This document shows, piece after piece, positions 5,940 through 7,052 of a stretch of 7,052 nucleotides of DNA. The stretch covers positions 1 to 7,052 of the forward strand of contig CANRNA010000089.1 in the NCBI GenBank assembly GCA_947631805.1. The letters run 5' to 3'. The position numbers were made by a program, and so were the translations under genes. The notes beneath the pieces were generated by a model that worked only from the letters and a program-made list of their open reading frames with translations, was not told the DNA's origin and made no database searches. The stretch's first letter is position 1, and the number at the start of each line of letters is the position of its first letter. The DNA comes from an uncultured Oscillospiraceae bacterium (GTDB lineage Bacteria > Bacillota > Clostridia > Oscillospirales > Oscillospiraceae).

Positions 5940-7019
5940 CTATTGCGCCTTGGCGTTTGCCATGCGGATGCCGTAATCCATGGCGTTGACAAGGCTAAGG
6001 GCGTTGGCGGTGCCGCTGCCCGCGTGGCCGAAGCCGGTGCCGTGGTCCACGCTGGCCCGGATGATGGGCAGGCCCAGTGTCACGTTCACGCCAGCTACGG
6101 CGTCCCAGTGGCCCTCGGCCTTGTTGTAGACAAAGCCCCGGACCTTCAGGGGGATGTGCCCCTGGTCGTGGTACATGCACACCACGATGTCATACCAGCC
6201 GCCCAGTGCCTTGGAGAACACGGAGTCGGGCGGGGTGGGCTTCTTGTCGGGGATGATGATGCCCTCGGCCATGGCCTGGTCGATGGCGGGCTGTATCTCC
6301 TCGATCTCCTCCCGGCCGAACATGCCGTTCTCGCCGCAGTGGGGGTTGAGCCCGGCCACGGCTATCTTGGGCTCGGGGATGCCGATGGCCTTGCAGCCCT
6401 CGTTGGCGATGCGGATGACGTCCAGCACACGGGCCTTCTTCACGCGGTCGCAGGCCTCCCGGAGGGAGACGTGGGTGGACACGTGCACCACCCGCAGCTC
6501 CTCATGGGCCAGCATCATGGTGTATTTGTCGGTGTGGGTGAAGTCGGCGTAAATCTCCGTGTGACCGGAGTAGTGGTGCCCGGCCATGTTGATGGCCTCT
6601 TTGCTCAGGGCGTTGGTGACGGTGGCGTCCACCTCGCCCGCCAGGGCCAGCTCGATGACCCGCTTCACGTACTGGAAGGCGGCCTCGCCCCCCAGGGCGG
6701 TGGCTCCCAGCTTGAAGGGTTTGGGGTCGTCCGGGTCGCCGGGGATGTCCGAGGGCTTGACGATGCCCATGTCATACACGTCGATGACGCCGGGCTGGAA
6801 CACGGCCTCGGACACGGCCTTGATGGGATGGATGGTCACGTCGATGCCCAGGACCTTTTTCGCGGCCCGGGCGGCGTACTCCATGGAGCTGGCGTCGCCC
6901 ACGATCAGGGGGCGGCAACGGTCATAGACCGCCGGGTCGGCCAGGGCCTGGACGGATATCTCCGGGCCGTTGCCAAAGGGGTCGCCCATGGTGATGCCCA
7001 GGATAGGTTTGTTTGCCAT
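5940..7019 (-). CDS. pdxA2: PdxA-family dehydrogenase, probably the PdxA2-type 4-phospho-threonate/erythronate dehydrogenase
   Basis: A 359-residue cytoplasmic NAD-dependent, metal-dependent oxidative decarboxylase of the PdxA family. The motifs come in order: TMGDPFGNGPEI (10-21), VTNALSKEAINMAG (134-147), SGHTE (151-155), VSTHVSLREA (180-189), AGLNPHCGE (222-230), YHDQGHIPLK (283-292) and RASVDHGTGFGHAG (321-334). The three metal-binding histidines of the family correspond to His183, His227 and His284. PdxA proper makes pyridoxal phosphate from 4-phosphohydroxy-L-threonine. PdxA2 relatives in catabolic clusters act on 4-phospho-D-threonate or -erythronate and yield dihydroxyacetone phosphate and CO2. 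The TRAP importer and the lack of other vitamin B6 genes favour the catabolic role. It has about 12 extra residues (297-309) between the YHDQG and GVNVTLGLP motifs compared with E. coli PdxA, and departures in otherwise conserved motifs. The start ATG 7019-7017 has AGGAGG 11 bases upstream (7031-7036). The gene symbol is a family guess; the partner kinase is not in view. Confidence 0.88.
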   Translation of the reverse strand: MANKPILGITMGDPFGNGPEISVQALADPAVYDRCRPLIVGDASSMEYAARAAKKVLGIDVTIHPIKAVSEAVFQPGVIDVYDMGIVKPSDIPGDPDDPKPFKLGATALGGEAAFQYVKRVIELALAGEVDATVTNALSKEAINMAGHHYSGHTEIYADFTHTDKYTMMLAHEELRVVHVSTHVSLREACDRVKKARVLDVIRIANEGCKAIGIPEPKIAVAGLNPHCGENGMFGREEIEEIQPAIDQAMAEGIIIPDKKPTPPDSVFSKALGGWYDIVVCMYHDQGHIPLKVRGFVYNKAEGHWDAVAGVNVTLGLPIIRASVDHGTGFGHAGSGTANALSLVNAMDYGIRMANAKAQ

Positions 7020-7030
7020 AGCTTTCTGTT

Positions 7031-7036
7031 CCTCCT
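7031..7036 (-). promoter_or_regulatory. Ribosome binding site of the pdxA-like gene
   Basis: A full AGGAGG on the minus strand lies 11 bases before ATG 7019-7017 and fixes this start. Only 33 bases are visible upstream of the start codon, with no recognisable promoter, so the operon may begin further right with genes outside the window. Confidence 0.75.
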
Positions 7037-7052
7037 GTCTCAGCAGAGCCCG

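Noticed and set aside
1..7052. Signs of mobile elements, tRNA genes, CRISPR arrays or toxin-antitoxin pairs
   Set aside because: No transposase, terminal repeats, repeat-spacer pattern or tRNA-like fold was seen; gaps between genes are all shorter than 140 bp and are accounted for.

Overview
This window carries one cluster of six genes on the minus strand, read from right to left: pdxA-like dehydrogenase, TAXI-type TRAP solute-binding protein, fused TRAP permease, sialidase-like beta-propeller protein, small VOC-fold protein and EamA/DMT-type transporter. The 3' end of an unrelated plus-strand gene, probably a MATE exporter, sits at the left edge and converges on the cluster across a shared bidirectional terminator. 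The DNA is GC-rich. The clostridial-style binding-protein signal peptide, the strong AGGAGG ribosome sites and the protein flavour suggest a high-GC member of the Clostridia, possibly Oscillospiraceae. This is an inference, not something the sequence proves.

Layout on the minus strand: pdxA-like 7019-5940; TRAP binding protein 5873-4845; TRAP permease 4708-2726; sialidase-like protein 2631-1477; VOC protein 1455-1108; EamA transporter 1098-232; terminator 226-198. The first three genes are separated by 66-136 bp gaps, each holding an inverted repeat. A third inverted repeat followed by a T-rich run lies between the permease and the sialidase-like gene. It looks like a partial terminator that would split the cluster into an upstream uptake/dehydrogenase part and a downstream part. 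The last three genes are tightly packed, with gaps of 21 and 9 bp, and are probably translationally coupled.

Reading of function: the cluster resembles an uptake and breakdown module for an organic acid, probably a sugar acid. The secreted TAXI protein and the fused permease would import the substrate. The PdxA homologue belongs to a family whose non-vitamin members oxidise and decarboxylate 4-phospho-threonate or -erythronate to dihydroxyacetone phosphate. The small VOC protein looks like a free-standing copy of the C-terminal domain found on some clostridial KDPG-aldolase-like proteins, which again points to acid-sugar chemistry. The sialidase-like protein has four Asp-box motifs but no signal peptide, so it would act in the cytoplasm. 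No kinase, aldolase or regulator is visible; these may lie beyond position 7052. The substrate cannot be named from this sequence. No RNA genes, CRISPR arrays or insertion sequences were found, and no intergenic stretch exceeds 140 bp.
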